DNA of 35,281 nt, taken from positions 1 to 35,281 of the forward strand of contig JAUYBY010000006.1 in the NCBI GenBank assembly GCA_030692925.1, given 5' to 3'. Both the position numbers and the translations under genes were made by a program. This document shows positions 20,722 to 29,333 of this stretch, piece by piece. How positions within the stretch are numbered: the stretch's first letter is position 1; each line of letters begins with the position of its first letter. This DNA comes from Candidatus Zixiibacteriota bacterium. Its GTDB lineage: Bacteria > Zixibacteria > MSB-5A5 > RBG-16-43-9. The notes beneath the pieces were generated by a model. The model was not told the DNA's origin. It did no database searches and saw nothing but the letters and a program-made list of their open reading frames with translations.

Positions 20722-22509
20722 ATGAGAGGAAATTTGTGTGCCGGCTATTGCCGGTGTTCGACAAATATGCAAGACCGATCAATTCCTGACCAGCAACGAG
20801 AAATAGAGCATTTTGCGGCCATACACAACCTGAAGATCGTCAGGTGGTTTATCGATGAGGGTTGCTCAGGAACCTCAATAGACAATCGTGATGGCTTTCT
20901 ACAGATGAAGGCCTTGGTGGACGAAGGCGAAAATGACTTCTCTGCCATACTCACCTACGACACAACTCGCTGGGGAAGGTTTCCCGACCCGAGAGAATCG
21001 ATCTTCTGGGAAGTCCACTTTGAGAAAAAAGGTGTAGACATAATATACACCAATGATGACATCGAAAATACAAAATCATTTCAATCAGCTATTATGAAGA
21101 CAATTAAACACGCAGCAGCTGGGGATTATAGCAGAAGGCTTAGCGTACTAGTTACTCGGGCTTGTGCACACGCTGCCAAGGAGGGATTCTGGAATGGAGG
21201 TCGTGCTCCTTACGGTTATAAGAGAGCAGAGGTAGATCAAAATAAGCAAGTCATAAGAATCCTAGAACCAGAGGAGAGATGTAATCACCCTGAGCATAAG
21301 ACAGTCTTGGTTTTGGGTGACCAGAAAGAGGTTGACACCGTGAGAAAGATCTTTGACTACTATGTAAACAAGAATATTGATCTTAAAACGATTGCAAGGA
21401 AACTTAGTAGAGATGGAATCCCTAGTCCGGGATGTAAATGGGCGCAAAACTGTAGTGTAGAGCATTCTCATACTCTTGTGATTGAAGAGAGGGGTAAGTG
21501 GACCTATCACAGTGTTCTGACAATTTTAACTAGGGAGTTATACACAGGTAAGATCGTTTGGGGAATCAAGAAGATTGGGATTTTCTCCCAGGTTGAGAAT
21601 CTCTGGGGTGACAAAGAAGACACAAAGTACCGTCATGATAAGCAGAATGTAATCGTATCCAACAGGTCGCATCCACCTATAATTTCTGAAGAACTTTATC
21701 AAAGAGCTCAGGACATTCTTAATGAAACAGGGGAAAATAGACGCCTTAAAAAAATGTACCTAAATACACGTTACTTGCTTAGCGGGATGGTTAAGTGCGG
21801 AACCTGCGGTTTTGGCTTTTACGGAGGGTACTACGTAGGCAGACGATTAAAGGATGGTTCTAGCCATTTGTACAGGTATTACAGGGATGAAGGTCATTCC
21901 TTAAGGAGAGGAAAGATATGTTCCTTGTTTTATATAAAAATGGAGGAATTAGATAATTTAGTTTTAGCTCAAATTAAGAAAAAAATAGACTCCGCGAATA
22001 CTAAAGATAGGATTTCTAGTCAATTCATGAATGACCTAGAGATGGTTGCAAAGCAGGAGTCGGATATAGAAATATTGCAGAAGAGAGTAAAGAGAATTGG
22101 GAGAGAAATTGAGAGTTCGTCCGGCCTTGATAGGGGTACTACTAATCACAAAAGTGTTTATCATGGGCTAATTAATCTAGGTGCAGAGAAACAGTGGCTG
22201 ATAGATCTAATAGAGAGAGTTAAAACAGCAAAACGTATGATGTCAAGAATGTACGAAGTCACCCAAGAGGTACGCGATTACTACGATTATTGTGCTGAAA
22301 TTTTGAATAATTCACCGCTTCTGGAGAAAAGAATTGTCATCAGAAACCTTCTTGATAAAGTTATTATAAATAAGAAAGACAACCTAGCAGTCTTTTACTT
22401 CTACAAGGTTCCAAAGCACATGGATTTCTATCTTGATCTACTTGGCTTAGGCATCAAAGCTACGGTCTCTCGGACATTATCCTTACCACAGAGACGGACG
22501 ATTGAATGA
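20722..22509 (+). CDS. Large serine recombinase 1
   Basis: 595 aa, a site-specific recombinase of the large serine integrase type. The N-terminal resolvase domain (residues ~5-150) has the catalytic serine S13 in AGYCRCSTNMQDRS, plus YDTTRWGRFPDPRES and the long helix region SAIMKTIKHAAAGDYSRRL. The Recombinase domain starts at GFWNGGRAPYGYKR (~155). A zinc-ribbon-like segment (VKCGTCGFGFYGGY...KICSLFYIKMEELD, ~355-415) and a C-terminal coiled coil follow. RBS GAGGGAG lies 8 bases upstream. A homologous recombinase follows in tandem after 208 bases. No directionality factor or cargo is evident between them. It could be the integrase of an element, one of a paired system like CcrA/CcrB, or an invertase for the nearby surface loci. 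Confidence 0.92.
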   Translation: MRGNLCAGYCRCSTNMQDRSIPDQQREIEHFAAIHNLKIVRWFIDEGCSGTSIDNRDGFLQMKALVDEGENDFSAILTYDTTRWGRFPDPRESIFWEVHFEKKGVDIIYTNDDIENTKSFQSAIMKTIKHAAAGDYSRRLSVLVTRACAHAAKEGFWNGGRAPYGYKRAEVDQNKQVIRILEPEERCNHPEHKTVLVLGDQKEVDTVRKIFDYYVNKNIDLKTIARKLSRDGIPSPGCKWAQNCSVEHSHTLVIEERGKWTYHSVLTILTRELYTGKIVWGIKKIGIFSQVENLWGDKEDTKYRHDKQNVIVSNRSHPPIISEELYQRAQDILNETGENRRLKKMYLNTRYLLSGMVKCGTCGFGFYGGYYVGRRLKDGSSHLYRYYRDEGHSLRRGKICSLFYIKMEELDNLVLAQIKKKIDSANTKDRISSQFMNDLEMVAKQESDIEILQKRVKRIGREIESSSGLDRGTTNHKSVYHGLINLGAEKQWLIDLIERVKTAKRMMSRMYEVTQEVRDYYDYCAEILNNSPLLEKRIVIRNLLDKVIINKKDNLAVFYFYKVPKHMDFYLDLLGLGIKATVSRTLSLPQRRTIE

Positions 22510-22633
22510 ATTGATGAAATGTGGAGACATGGCTCAAACTCTCGAAATCTCAGCCAATTCTAAATAGATAGTGATATGCTTTCCAATAAGAAGAAAAGTG
22601 TTTATGACCATAAAATAAGCATTTCCCCTGTTT

Positions 22634-22653
22634 AACCTACCTATTTATAGGTT
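22634..22653. repeat. Inverted repeat AACCTA ... TAGGTT between the recombinases
   Basis: 6-bp perfect arms 8 bases apart, 65 bases before the second recombinase ATG. Location next to a large serine recombinase start makes it a candidate att or operator site, but the arms are short. Confidence 0.3.
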
Positions 22654-22717
22654 GATATGCCGAGACCATAGGACGGTAAATGGTAAAATCAGTTATACTT
22701 AGCAATAGGAGACTTTT

Positions 22718-24508
22718 ATGCAGCAAGACTTCTGTGCAGGATATTGCCGGTGTTCAACTAATATGCAGGACCGGTCCATATCCGATCAGGTGAAGGAAAT
22801 AGAAAGATTCGCTCAAGAGAACAACCTAAAAATTGTAACGTGGTTTTTAGATGAAAACCGATCGGGAACATCTATAGATCAAAGAGAAGGCTTTCAAAAA
22901 ATGAAAACCTTGGTAGAGGAAAGAAGAAATGAGTTTTCTATTATCCTTATCTATGATACGTCACGTTGGGGCAGATTCCCTGATCCAAGGGAGTCCATAT
23001 ACTGGGAGATCTACTTTGAAAAAAGAGGGGTAGATATCATATATACTAACGACGATGTTCAGAATACAAAATCGTTTCAGTCTGCCATAATTAAGGCAGT
23101 TAAGCACGCAGCAGCCGGGGACTATAGCAGAAGACTCAGCATATTAATTACTCGGGCTTTTATCAGTAGAGCCAAGGAGGGTTTCTGGAATGGAGGAGCA
23201 CCTCCTTATGGATATAAGAGAGCAGAGATAGATAAGCACAAGCAGATTGTAAGGATTCTAGGACACAGAGAGAGATATTATAATCCCAAGCACAAGATAG
23301 TCTTGGTGTTAGGTAATGAGAAAGAACTAGAAACAGTAAGGAGGATTTTTTATTACTTCGTGCATAAGGATATGGACTTACGAATGATAGCGCAGAAACT
23401 TAATAACGAAGGAATTCCTGCGCCGAGTTATAAATGGATCCAGACGAGCAAACTTTGGCATAAGGGGGTTTTTGCCCCAGATAAACCAGGGATATGGAGC
23501 TATCACTCCGCGTTCAAGATCATAAAAAATGAGTTATACACAGGCAAAATGATCTGGGGGGTTAAAAAGCGGGGAATTTTTTCCACGTCTGAGAATCTTT
23601 GGGGAGACAAAGAAGGTAGAAAAACACGTCACGACAGGCAAAATGTAATAGTATGCCAGAAAGCGCATCCTCCGATAATCTCTGAGAAACTCTTCAGGAG
23701 AGCCCAAGAAATGGTGAAAAGTGGATCAAAATCGAAACGTGTGAGAAAGACATACTCGTACTCTCCTTACTTACTTAGCGGCATAATCGAATGTGGAGCA
23801 TGCGGTTTTAGGTTTTCTGGCGGATATTTCGGAAAGAAATTATACGAGAATCCGCCTCAAAGGTTAAGGCACTACTTCTATAGAGATGCTGGAAGTACTT
23901 TAAGAGGTGAAAGGGTGTGCTCATCTTATTATATCAAGATGGAGTCATTAGACAAACTCATCCTTAATAAGATCAAAAGAAGGATCACTGCCTGTAATTC
24001 CACCGTGAAAATCACAAGAAGGCTAAGGAGTGCACTCATGCCCACAACAAAAACAAAGTCGAATGTTGAACAATTGAAGAGAAGGATCACAAGGACTGAA
24101 GATGAAATTGAGGAAATACAACGGCTTGCTAAGCGAGGTCAAAGTGCCTTGGAAGCTGATAAACAATTGACTAACTTAATTGAAAAAAATGAAGGACTAT
24201 TAGACGTTAAGCGGAAGGTCGAGTCCGCAAGACGTCTTATACCAACTTTGTCTTCCGTTGCTATGGTTATAAAGGATTATTACAATTATTGCTCCAACGT
24301 TCTGGAGAATTCAACTCCTCAGGAGAAAAAAGTGATTGTCAGGAATATTATCGACAAAATTGTCATTGATAAGAATAACAATTCTGGCAGGATTTACTTC
24401 TGTAAAGTGCCAAAAAATATTGACCTGTATCTTGAGTTACTTTGCATGGATCTCAAGACCACGGTTACCAGTACTATCTACTTGCCAAGAAAGCAACGGG
24501 AAGCATAA
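22718..24508 (+). CDS. Large serine recombinase 2
   Basis: 596 aa, same architecture and nearly the same length as the upstream recombinase: catalytic S13 in AGYCRCSTNMQDRS, YDTSRWGRFPDPRES, SAIIKAVKHAAAGDYSRRL, GFWNGGAPPYGYKR, the zinc-ribbon-like IECGACGFRFSGGY...RVCSSYYIKMESLD and a C-terminal coiled coil. The catalytic domains are clearly much more alike than the DNA-binding middles; the segment after PSYKW/PGCKW differs most. RBS AGGAG is 7 bases upstream of the ATG. This looks like an old tandem duplication with diverged site specificity. Both copies look intact, with no internal stops. Confidence 0.92.
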   Translation: MQQDFCAGYCRCSTNMQDRSISDQVKEIERFAQENNLKIVTWFLDENRSGTSIDQREGFQKMKTLVEERRNEFSIILIYDTSRWGRFPDPRESIYWEIYFEKRGVDIIYTNDDVQNTKSFQSAIIKAVKHAAAGDYSRRLSILITRAFISRAKEGFWNGGAPPYGYKRAEIDKHKQIVRILGHRERYYNPKHKIVLVLGNEKELETVRRIFYYFVHKDMDLRMIAQKLNNEGIPAPSYKWIQTSKLWHKGVFAPDKPGIWSYHSAFKIIKNELYTGKMIWGVKKRGIFSTSENLWGDKEGRKTRHDRQNVIVCQKAHPPIISEKLFRRAQEMVKSGSKSKRVRKTYSYSPYLLSGIIECGACGFRFSGGYFGKKLYENPPQRLRHYFYRDAGSTLRGERVCSSYYIKMESLDKLILNKIKRRITACNSTVKITRRLRSALMPTTKTKSNVEQLKRRITRTEDEIEEIQRLAKRGQSALEADKQLTNLIEKNEGLLDVKRKVESARRLIPTLSSVAMVIKDYYNYCSNVLENSTPQEKKVIVRNIIDKIVIDKNNNSGRIYFCKVPKNIDLYLELLCMDLKTTVTSTIYLPRKQREA

Positions 24509-24614
24509 ATTCTGTATTTCATACATTTAGTCCATGAACTATCTCAGTTTGTGGTTAAGAATTAGTCTTTCTAGCCTATTAAAAACTGGCTTGTTCTGCA
24601 GTAAGCTAACTGCC

Positions 24615-24815
24615 TTAGAACACTACTACTAAAGAAATGGGATTTTCCAGCTCAAGACCTAAACCAAGAATATAGGCATTTAATTTTTCAGCAGGACCTA
24701 TGCCTGTAAAATCATAGTTTGTGTACACAGTAAGTTTTAAGTTTAGGTTATAACGAAACATTATCTCTCTGCTACAGTCAACAATGAAATCGCAATGTGT
24801 TGCAGCAAAAATCAT
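24615..24815 (-). CDS. Small hypothetical ORF, possible beta-barrel C-terminus
   Basis: 66 aa from an ATG; the frame stays open upstream to the end of epsI (adding FAPKNISVYIPQSEYNAS), with no start codon there. The alternating pattern YNLNLKLTVYTNYDF...LNAYILGLGLELENPISLVVVF, ending in Phe, resembles the last strands of an outer-membrane beta-barrel. It follows epsI on the same strand after 64 bases. It may be a 3' fragment of a larger gene. Family not recognised. The rest of 24509-24879 shows nothing. Confidence 0.3.
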   Translation of the reverse strand: MIFAATHCDFIVDCSREIMFRYNLNLKLTVYTNYDFTGIGPAEKLNAYILGLGLELENPISLVVVF

Positions 24816-24879
24816 AGAGGCATTGTATTCTGATTGAGGAATATATACTGAGATGTTCTTTGGAGCAAACTAAACGTTT

Positions 24880-25533
24880 CTAGTGCTTTGGAAAGGGGAG
24901 TGCTTGCTGGATATAGGAATCAAACTCCTTGTAGAAGTTTTCGAATACCTGTATTACTGTTTTTTCATCAGAACGTTGTAGAGAAATTGTCATCCTTACA
25001 AAAGCCGCATGAGTGGGCTTATGCCTGAGAGAATTAAGAACCAAGTCCAATTTCAACATGAATTCATTAGTTACTATTCCACTCTCAGTAATAAACCAAT
25101 AAAACATTAATTCGGATTCTTTACCGTCTGATATCGTGAATAAATTTGAACAGAGAGAATCAGAAAGGCCAACCTTGAAATAGTACTTATCTTTTTTAAG
25201 TATGTTCCATCCTGAGCCGGGCAAACAATTTTTAGGTGAATGTATCTGGGAGCCATACTTCTGACTCTTGAAGTAAGCTAAGAATAACCATACAATATTT
25301 CCTTGCTGATCAACATATTTTCTGAAAGTCGAAGCATCAGTTCTCAAGATTTGGTAGGTGTTATCTGAAAAGTGATATTCGAGCCCTTGCCAGGTTTTAG
25401 TAGATAATGGAATAATCTGTAAATTTGCTGTGTTAGGTGGTAATACCTCTGAAATTCTAATGTAATTGACAACAATTGTGGTTAAGGCTAGAAGTGAGAC
25501 CGCAATCCAATAATGTATTCGTCTCGAATTCAT
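24880..25533 (-). CDS. EpsI-like exosortase-associated protein, orphan
   Basis: 217 aa. An N-terminal membrane anchor (YWIAVSLLALTTIVVNYIRI) is followed by a periplasmic domain. The family hallmark is WLFLAYFKSQKYGSQIHSPKNCLPGSGWNI (residues ~82-111): EpsI/DUF3485 proteins carry Q-x4-HSP-x2-CLPGxGW. Late segments such as LMFYWF and ESGIVTNEFMLKLDLVLNSLR also fit. EpsI proteins normally follow or are fused to an exosortase (Xrt) in exopolysaccharide loci; here no exosortase is present on either side and the gene points away from the polysaccharide operon. No clear Shine-Dalgarno. Confidence 0.75.
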   Translation of the reverse strand: MNSRRIHYWIAVSLLALTTIVVNYIRISEVLPPNTANLQIIPLSTKTWQGLEYHFSDNTYQILRTDASTFRKYVDQQGNIVWLFLAYFKSQKYGSQIHSPKNCLPGSGWNILKKDKYYFKVGLSDSLCSNLFTISDGKESELMFYWFITESGIVTNEFMLKLDLVLNSLRHKPTHAAFVRMTISLQRSDEKTVIQVFENFYKEFDSYIQQALPFPKH

Positions 25534-25658
25534 AGAATATTAGATAGTCTTTTGTTACTCTACGTCATTACTAATCGGAAGTTTGTATGATATATTTAAC
25601 TGCTCTACATTTATCGATGACACTTTCAGATCCATAGCTTAGTTCCCCATCTTTTTAC

Positions 25659-25969
25659 ATGGCCCGATTTATAGACCCAGGAGCAGACTTCCTTAGTGCC
25701 CTTCGTTTGTATCTCTCAGGCTAAATCTTGAATGCGATCTAAGTGGACTAGATTTCGCTAAGTTGCTTATATATTATGATCAGGTCTATCGAGAGTCCGA
25801 GCATATTCTGTATCGTAGAGCAGTCAAAATTCTGAAGGCCGGAAGCTTATGGTTGTAGAATGCTCACAGACTTCTGTTTTTCAAGACCATCGGCAGGCGA
25901 CCATATACTTTGGCAAGAATGAATGATAATCACAGTTCGCTGGCAAGGAGGCTACAGTCCTTTAAGTAA
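25659..25969 (+). pseudogene. Possible frameshifted gene remnant, unidentified
   Basis: In the 25534-26134 gap an ATG opens MARFIDPGADFLSALRLYLSG and a stop. The next frame continues LNLECDLSGLDFAKLLIYYD, QVYRESEHILYRRAVKILKAG, SLWL, a TAG, then NAHRLLFFKTIGRRPYTLAR and MNDNHSSLARRLQSFK. The residues look protein-like across one frameshift and one stop, but the pieces are short enough to arise by chance. No family recognised. Nothing else is seen in this gap until the promoter at 25999. Confidence 0.25.
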
Positions 25970-25998
25970 AATCACATTCCGCCCTGATGAGAAAAGGC

Positions 25999-26027
25999 TT
26001 GATTTTTGCTTATGACATTATTATAGT
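25999..26027 (+). promoter_or_regulatory. Promoter of the exopolysaccharide operon
   Basis: TTGATT (25999-26004), exactly 17 bp, then TATAGT (26022-26027). The leader to the TTG start at 26135 is about 100 bases. Confidence 0.6.
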
Positions 26028-26028
26028 A

Positions 26029-26046
26029 AAAATAATGGATTATTTT
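26029..26046. promoter_or_regulatory. 18-bp palindromic operator at the operon start
   Basis: AAAATAAT-GG-ATTATTTT is a perfect palindrome starting one base after the -10, so it covers the expected transcription start. A dimeric repressor bound there would block initiation. Confidence 0.5.
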
Positions 26047-26134
26047 CGTATACCGATAATAGATGTAGGAAAAGTTAAGCGATTCTTAGCTTAGAGATTA
26101 CTAATACAAGAATTTCCCTAGGAGGTGAGTAACA

Positions 26135-27091
26135 TTGGAAAAGAGTAGCAGTAGCAAATTTTTAGTTACAGGAGGCGCTGGATTTATCGGATCCCATATC
26201 GTTGAAGAACTTATTAAACGAGGTGAGACAGTTAGAGTGTTAGATAATTTCTCCACGGGCAATAGGGAAAATATCAAGCATCTTAAGGATAAAGTTGAGC
26301 TAATTGAGGGGGATATTCGCGATTTTTGGACAGTGGTGGATGCAGTGAAGGGTATTGATTTTATTATACATCAAGCAGCCCTACCTTCAGTCCAAAGATC
26401 AATCAATAACCCCCTGACCTCAAACGAAGTTAATGTTAACGGCACATTGAACTTATTAGAAGCGGCCAAAGGATACAGAGTAAAGCGTTTCATCTACGCT
26501 TCTTCCTCTTCGGTTTACGGAGATACGCCTACGTTACCAAAAAGGGAGGATATGCCGTCTAAACCACTTTCTCCTTATGCCATTACCAAGTTGGCTGGGG
26601 AGGAATATTGTCAAACTTTTTCCAAACTTTATGGTCTGCCTACAGTTTGCCTAAGATATTTTAACGTCTTTGGAACAAGGCAGGACCCAACCTCCCAATA
26701 TTCAGCCGTTATACCAAAGTTCATCGAGTTACTTTTGGATAAGAAGACCCCGGTTATCTATGGAGATGGAGAGCAATCTAGGGATTTCACCTTTGTGCGT
26801 AATGTGGTGGAGGCGAATCTCTTGGCTTGCCAGTCAGATATCTCCGGTGGAGAGGTGATAAATATCGCCTGCGGCCAAAGCTTCTCTTTAAATCAGTTAG
26901 TTTCCCTGTTAAATCAAATAATTGGGACTAATATAAAGCCTGAATATGGCCAGGCCAAGCCCGGGGATGTAAAGCACTCTTTAGCAGATATCTCCAAGGC
27001 AAAGAAACTTTTGGGTTATAAACCGAGGATCTCATTTGCCGAAGGGATGAAAAAAACAGTGGAGTGGTTTAGAAACCAAAAGGAGAGATAA
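26135..27091 (+). CDS. NAD-dependent sugar epimerase/dehydratase (extended SDR, GalE/WbpP-like)
   Basis: 318 aa from a TTG start fixed by AGGAGGTGAG just upstream. Rossmann motif TGGAGFIG (residues 12-19), acidic D37 for NAD (VLDNFSTG), active-site SSSSVYG (~124-129) and Y148xxxK152 (YAITK). Downstream QSRDFTFVRNVV and PGDVKHSLADISKAKKLLGYKP are typical of UDP-glucose or UDP-GlcNAc 4-epimerases and relatives such as WbpP/TviC. It probably supplies an epimerised nucleotide sugar in the cytoplasm for the glycan made by this operon; exact sugar unknown. It is the first gene of the operon, and the next gene starts at the base after its stop. Confidence 0.92.
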   Translation: MEKSSSSKFLVTGGAGFIGSHIVEELIKRGETVRVLDNFSTGNRENIKHLKDKVELIEGDIRDFWTVVDAVKGIDFIIHQAALPSVQRSINNPLTSNEVNVNGTLNLLEAAKGYRVKRFIYASSSSVYGDTPTLPKREDMPSKPLSPYAITKLAGEEYCQTFSKLYGLPTVCLRYFNVFGTRQDPTSQYSAVIPKFIELLLDKKTPVIYGDGEQSRDFTFVRNVVEANLLACQSDISGGEVINIACGQSFSLNQLVSLLNQIIGTNIKPEYGQAKPGDVKHSLADISKAKKLLGYKPRISFAEGMKKTVEWFRNQKER

Positions 27092-28195
27092 TTGCAGGTT
27101 CGTCTTATAGACAAATTTGAGGATTTCCTGAAGTTAGAAGATAAGTGGAATCATCTAGTGGAAAAGAGCCAAAGCGATTCACCATTTCTGACTTTCGAAT
27201 GGTTGGTTTGCTGGTGGAAAAGTTATTCCTCGAGCAGAAGTTTGTTTGTTCTATTAGTCAAAGAAAATGAGGAGATTGTTGCTTTAGTACCCTTGATGAT
27301 TGAAAAGGTTTTATTCCGAGGTCTGCCCATTAGAAAGCTTTGCTTTATGGTAGACGGAAACAGCTTATTAGTTGATTTTATACTGGCTAACAAAAAAGAG
27401 GAGGTCGTAAAGAATACCTTGGATTTCATTTTCCAGAGAAAAGCCCAATGGGACCTTTTAGCTTTTGAGAACTTGTCAGTTAATTGTGACACTTTTAAAA
27501 TATTAGTAGATCTATTGAAAGATGGCTCTTACCTGTACGGCATTACATCAGGCTCGCCCTCACCTTACATAGATATAAATAGTGATTGGGGAAGTTTCTT
27601 TACAGGCAGACCCAAGAAGTTTCGCGAAGTCATAAGGAACAAACAGAATCGATTAAAGAAAATGGGAGAAGTTGGATTTGAAAGATATGAGAAACTTACT
27701 CCTGAGTTGCTCCCCATCTTGTTTGATATAGGAGCGAAAAGTTGGAAGAACAAAAAGAAGAGGGCAATTTCCAGCACCAAAGAGAAAAGGGATTTTTTTG
27801 AATGTTTGAGCCAAAAGGCTTCTCAAAATGGGTGGCTTTTGATCTGGCTCTTACGACTCAATCAAAAGCCCATAGCTTACGAATATCATCTCAAATATAA
27901 GGATGAGGTTTGGGGTTTAAGATCGGAATATGATGAAGCTTACCGGGAAGCGGGTCCAGGCACAGTTTTGGATAGGTATATCGTCGAGCAGATTTTTAAA
28001 GATGGTTTCAAAAGATATCACTTGGGTTGGGGGGCTGATTTCTATAAGTTGCGTTGGACTGAAAATATTAGGAAACACCGCACCATCCTGATATTTCCTC
28101 ATAACCTATACGGAAGGATTCTTCACACTTTGGAATTCAGACTGATAGGTAAAATCAAACAGTTTTTACTCTCGAAGGGAAAGATTCATGCCTAA
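27092..28195 (+). CDS. CelD/FemAB-like GNAT acyltransferase
   Basis: 367 aa from a TTG directly after the epimerase stop, with AAGGAG in the epimerase tail. Family features are SPFLTFEWLVCWWKSYSS near the N-terminus, KKFREVIRNKQNRLKKMGEVGFERYE in the middle, and the C-terminal GNAT-like half LLRLNQKPIAYEYHLKYKDEVWGLRSEYDEAYREAGPGTVLDRYIVEQIFKDGFKRYHLGWGADFYKLRW (CelD/BcsL, Acetyltransf_6). Such proteins occur in cellulose and exopolysaccharide loci and are thought to transfer acyl or aminoacyl groups to glycans. No signal peptide or membrane segment. It overlaps the radical SAM gene by 8 bases. Confidence 0.85.
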   Translation: MQVRLIDKFEDFLKLEDKWNHLVEKSQSDSPFLTFEWLVCWWKSYSSSRSLFVLLVKENEEIVALVPLMIEKVLFRGLPIRKLCFMVDGNSLLVDFILANKKEEVVKNTLDFIFQRKAQWDLLAFENLSVNCDTFKILVDLLKDGSYLYGITSGSPSPYIDINSDWGSFFTGRPKKFREVIRNKQNRLKKMGEVGFERYEKLTPELLPILFDIGAKSWKNKKKRAISSTKEKRDFFECLSQKASQNGWLLIWLLRLNQKPIAYEYHLKYKDEVWGLRSEYDEAYREAGPGTVLDRYIVEQIFKDGFKRYHLGWGADFYKLRWTENIRKHRTILIFPHNLYGRILHTLEFRLIGKIKQFLLSKGKIHA

Positions 28196-29333
28196 AAGAT
28201 GGGGATTAGCACAGATAAAATCGGGCTGGGAGACCTTGAGTCGACTGGCTAAAAGGGAGATTAACTATTACCGAACGAGACCTACCAACTTGGTTGCGTT
28301 CTTAACTTATGGATGCACCTCCCACTGCAGGACCTGCACTATTTGGAACAAGGGTCGTTTGCCTGGGGAGTTGTCTTTGAAAGAATGGAAAAACCTTGTT
28401 GACCAGATAGCCCCTTTGAACATAGTCAATGTTGAGCTTTTTGGTGGGGAGGCGCTTCTTAGGCCAGAGGTGCTTTTTGATTTGATCGAGCATATAAGTT
28501 CCTATGGAATTCAAAAGGATGTGGTAACAAACTGCAGTCTGATAGACCAAGCTACTGCTGAGAAATTGGTTGAGTCCAGCTTAGATAAGATATATATCTC
28601 AGTGGACGGAGTAGGAGCAAATCACGATAGAGTCAGGGGGGTGCCTGGATTCTTCGATAAGGTCAAAAGTGGAGTGGAGTATTTGGTCAAATCCCGAGGC
28701 AGTAAGAAAACTCCAATTCTTATTTGCAACTGCACTATATCTAAGTGGAATGTGCATAGTTTTGATGAAGTTTTTGATTTCGCTTATGGTTCTGGATTTG
28801 ATGAGGTTCATTTCGAATATGCGGGTGAGTTTCCACCAGGCAGTTTGGAGAAATCTAAAATTGATGGTTTAATACCTTCCCCCCACTATGTTTGGCAGGA
28901 TTCCTCCATTTTGGTTAGTTCAGAGGAAGCTGAAATCTTAAAGCAGAAGATCAAGCAGATAAAAGAGAAGGCTAAAAAAATAGACAAATTCCATGTTTCC
29001 GCTAAAAATATAGATGTTTTAGATATAAAGAGCTTGAAAAACGGCATCTTCCCGCATAAGAGATGCTATGTCTGTCGCTATCTGATTTCAATTGACCCTT
29101 ATGGCAACGTCATGGGCTGCCCATTCTTTAGCAACTACTTTTTGGGGAATATTAAAACTGAGAAGTTCTCTTCAATTTGGAACAATGCTAAACATCGAAA
29201 GTTCATTCGTATGCAAGCTCAAGGGAAGCTGGAGATGTGTCGCTACTGCATCATCAGTGTGGAGAGAAACCCTACTTTTTGGGAGTCAATAGCTAAAGCT
29301 TACATGTCATTTAGGAGTAGATATGGAGAATGA
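28188..29333 (+). CDS. Radical SAM/SPASM-domain protein
   Basis: 381 aa. The radical SAM cluster motif CxxxCxxC is C43-C47-C50 (YGCTSHCRTCTIW). ELFGGEALLRPE (a GGE-type SAM contact) and VSTN-like VVTNCSLID and KIYISVDGV strands follow. The C-terminal SPASM-type cysteines are C293, C296, C311, C351 and C354 (CYVCRYLISIDPYGNVMGC...CRYC), able to hold an auxiliary Fe-S cluster. Known relatives modify peptides, sugars or lipids. In this operon, between two acyltransferases, the substrate is probably a glycan, nucleotide sugar or lipid carrier, but a peptide cannot be excluded. It overlaps both neighbours (8 and 11 bases). Confidence 0.9.
   Translation: MPKRWGLAQIKSGWETLSRLAKREINYYRTRPTNLVAFLTYGCTSHCRTCTIWNKGRLPGELSLKEWKNLVDQIAPLNIVNVELFGGEALLRPEVLFDLIEHISSYGIQKDVVTNCSLIDQATAEKLVESSLDKIYISVDGVGANHDRVRGVPGFFDKVKSGVEYLVKSRGSKKTPILICNCTISKWNVHSFDEVFDFAYGSGFDEVHFEYAGEFPPGSLEKSKIDGLIPSPHYVWQDSSILVSSEEAEILKQKIKQIKEKAKKIDKFHVSAKNIDVLDIKSLKNGIFPHKRCYVCRYLISIDPYGNVMGCPFFSNYFLGNIKTEKFSSIWNNAKHRKFIRMQAQGKLEMCRYCIISVERNPTFWESIAKAYMSFRSRYGE

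Noticed and set aside
20722..24508. Small resolvase/invertase or IS607-type transposase
   Set aside because: The ~595-aa length, Recombinase domain, zinc ribbon and coiled coil identify both as large serine recombinases.
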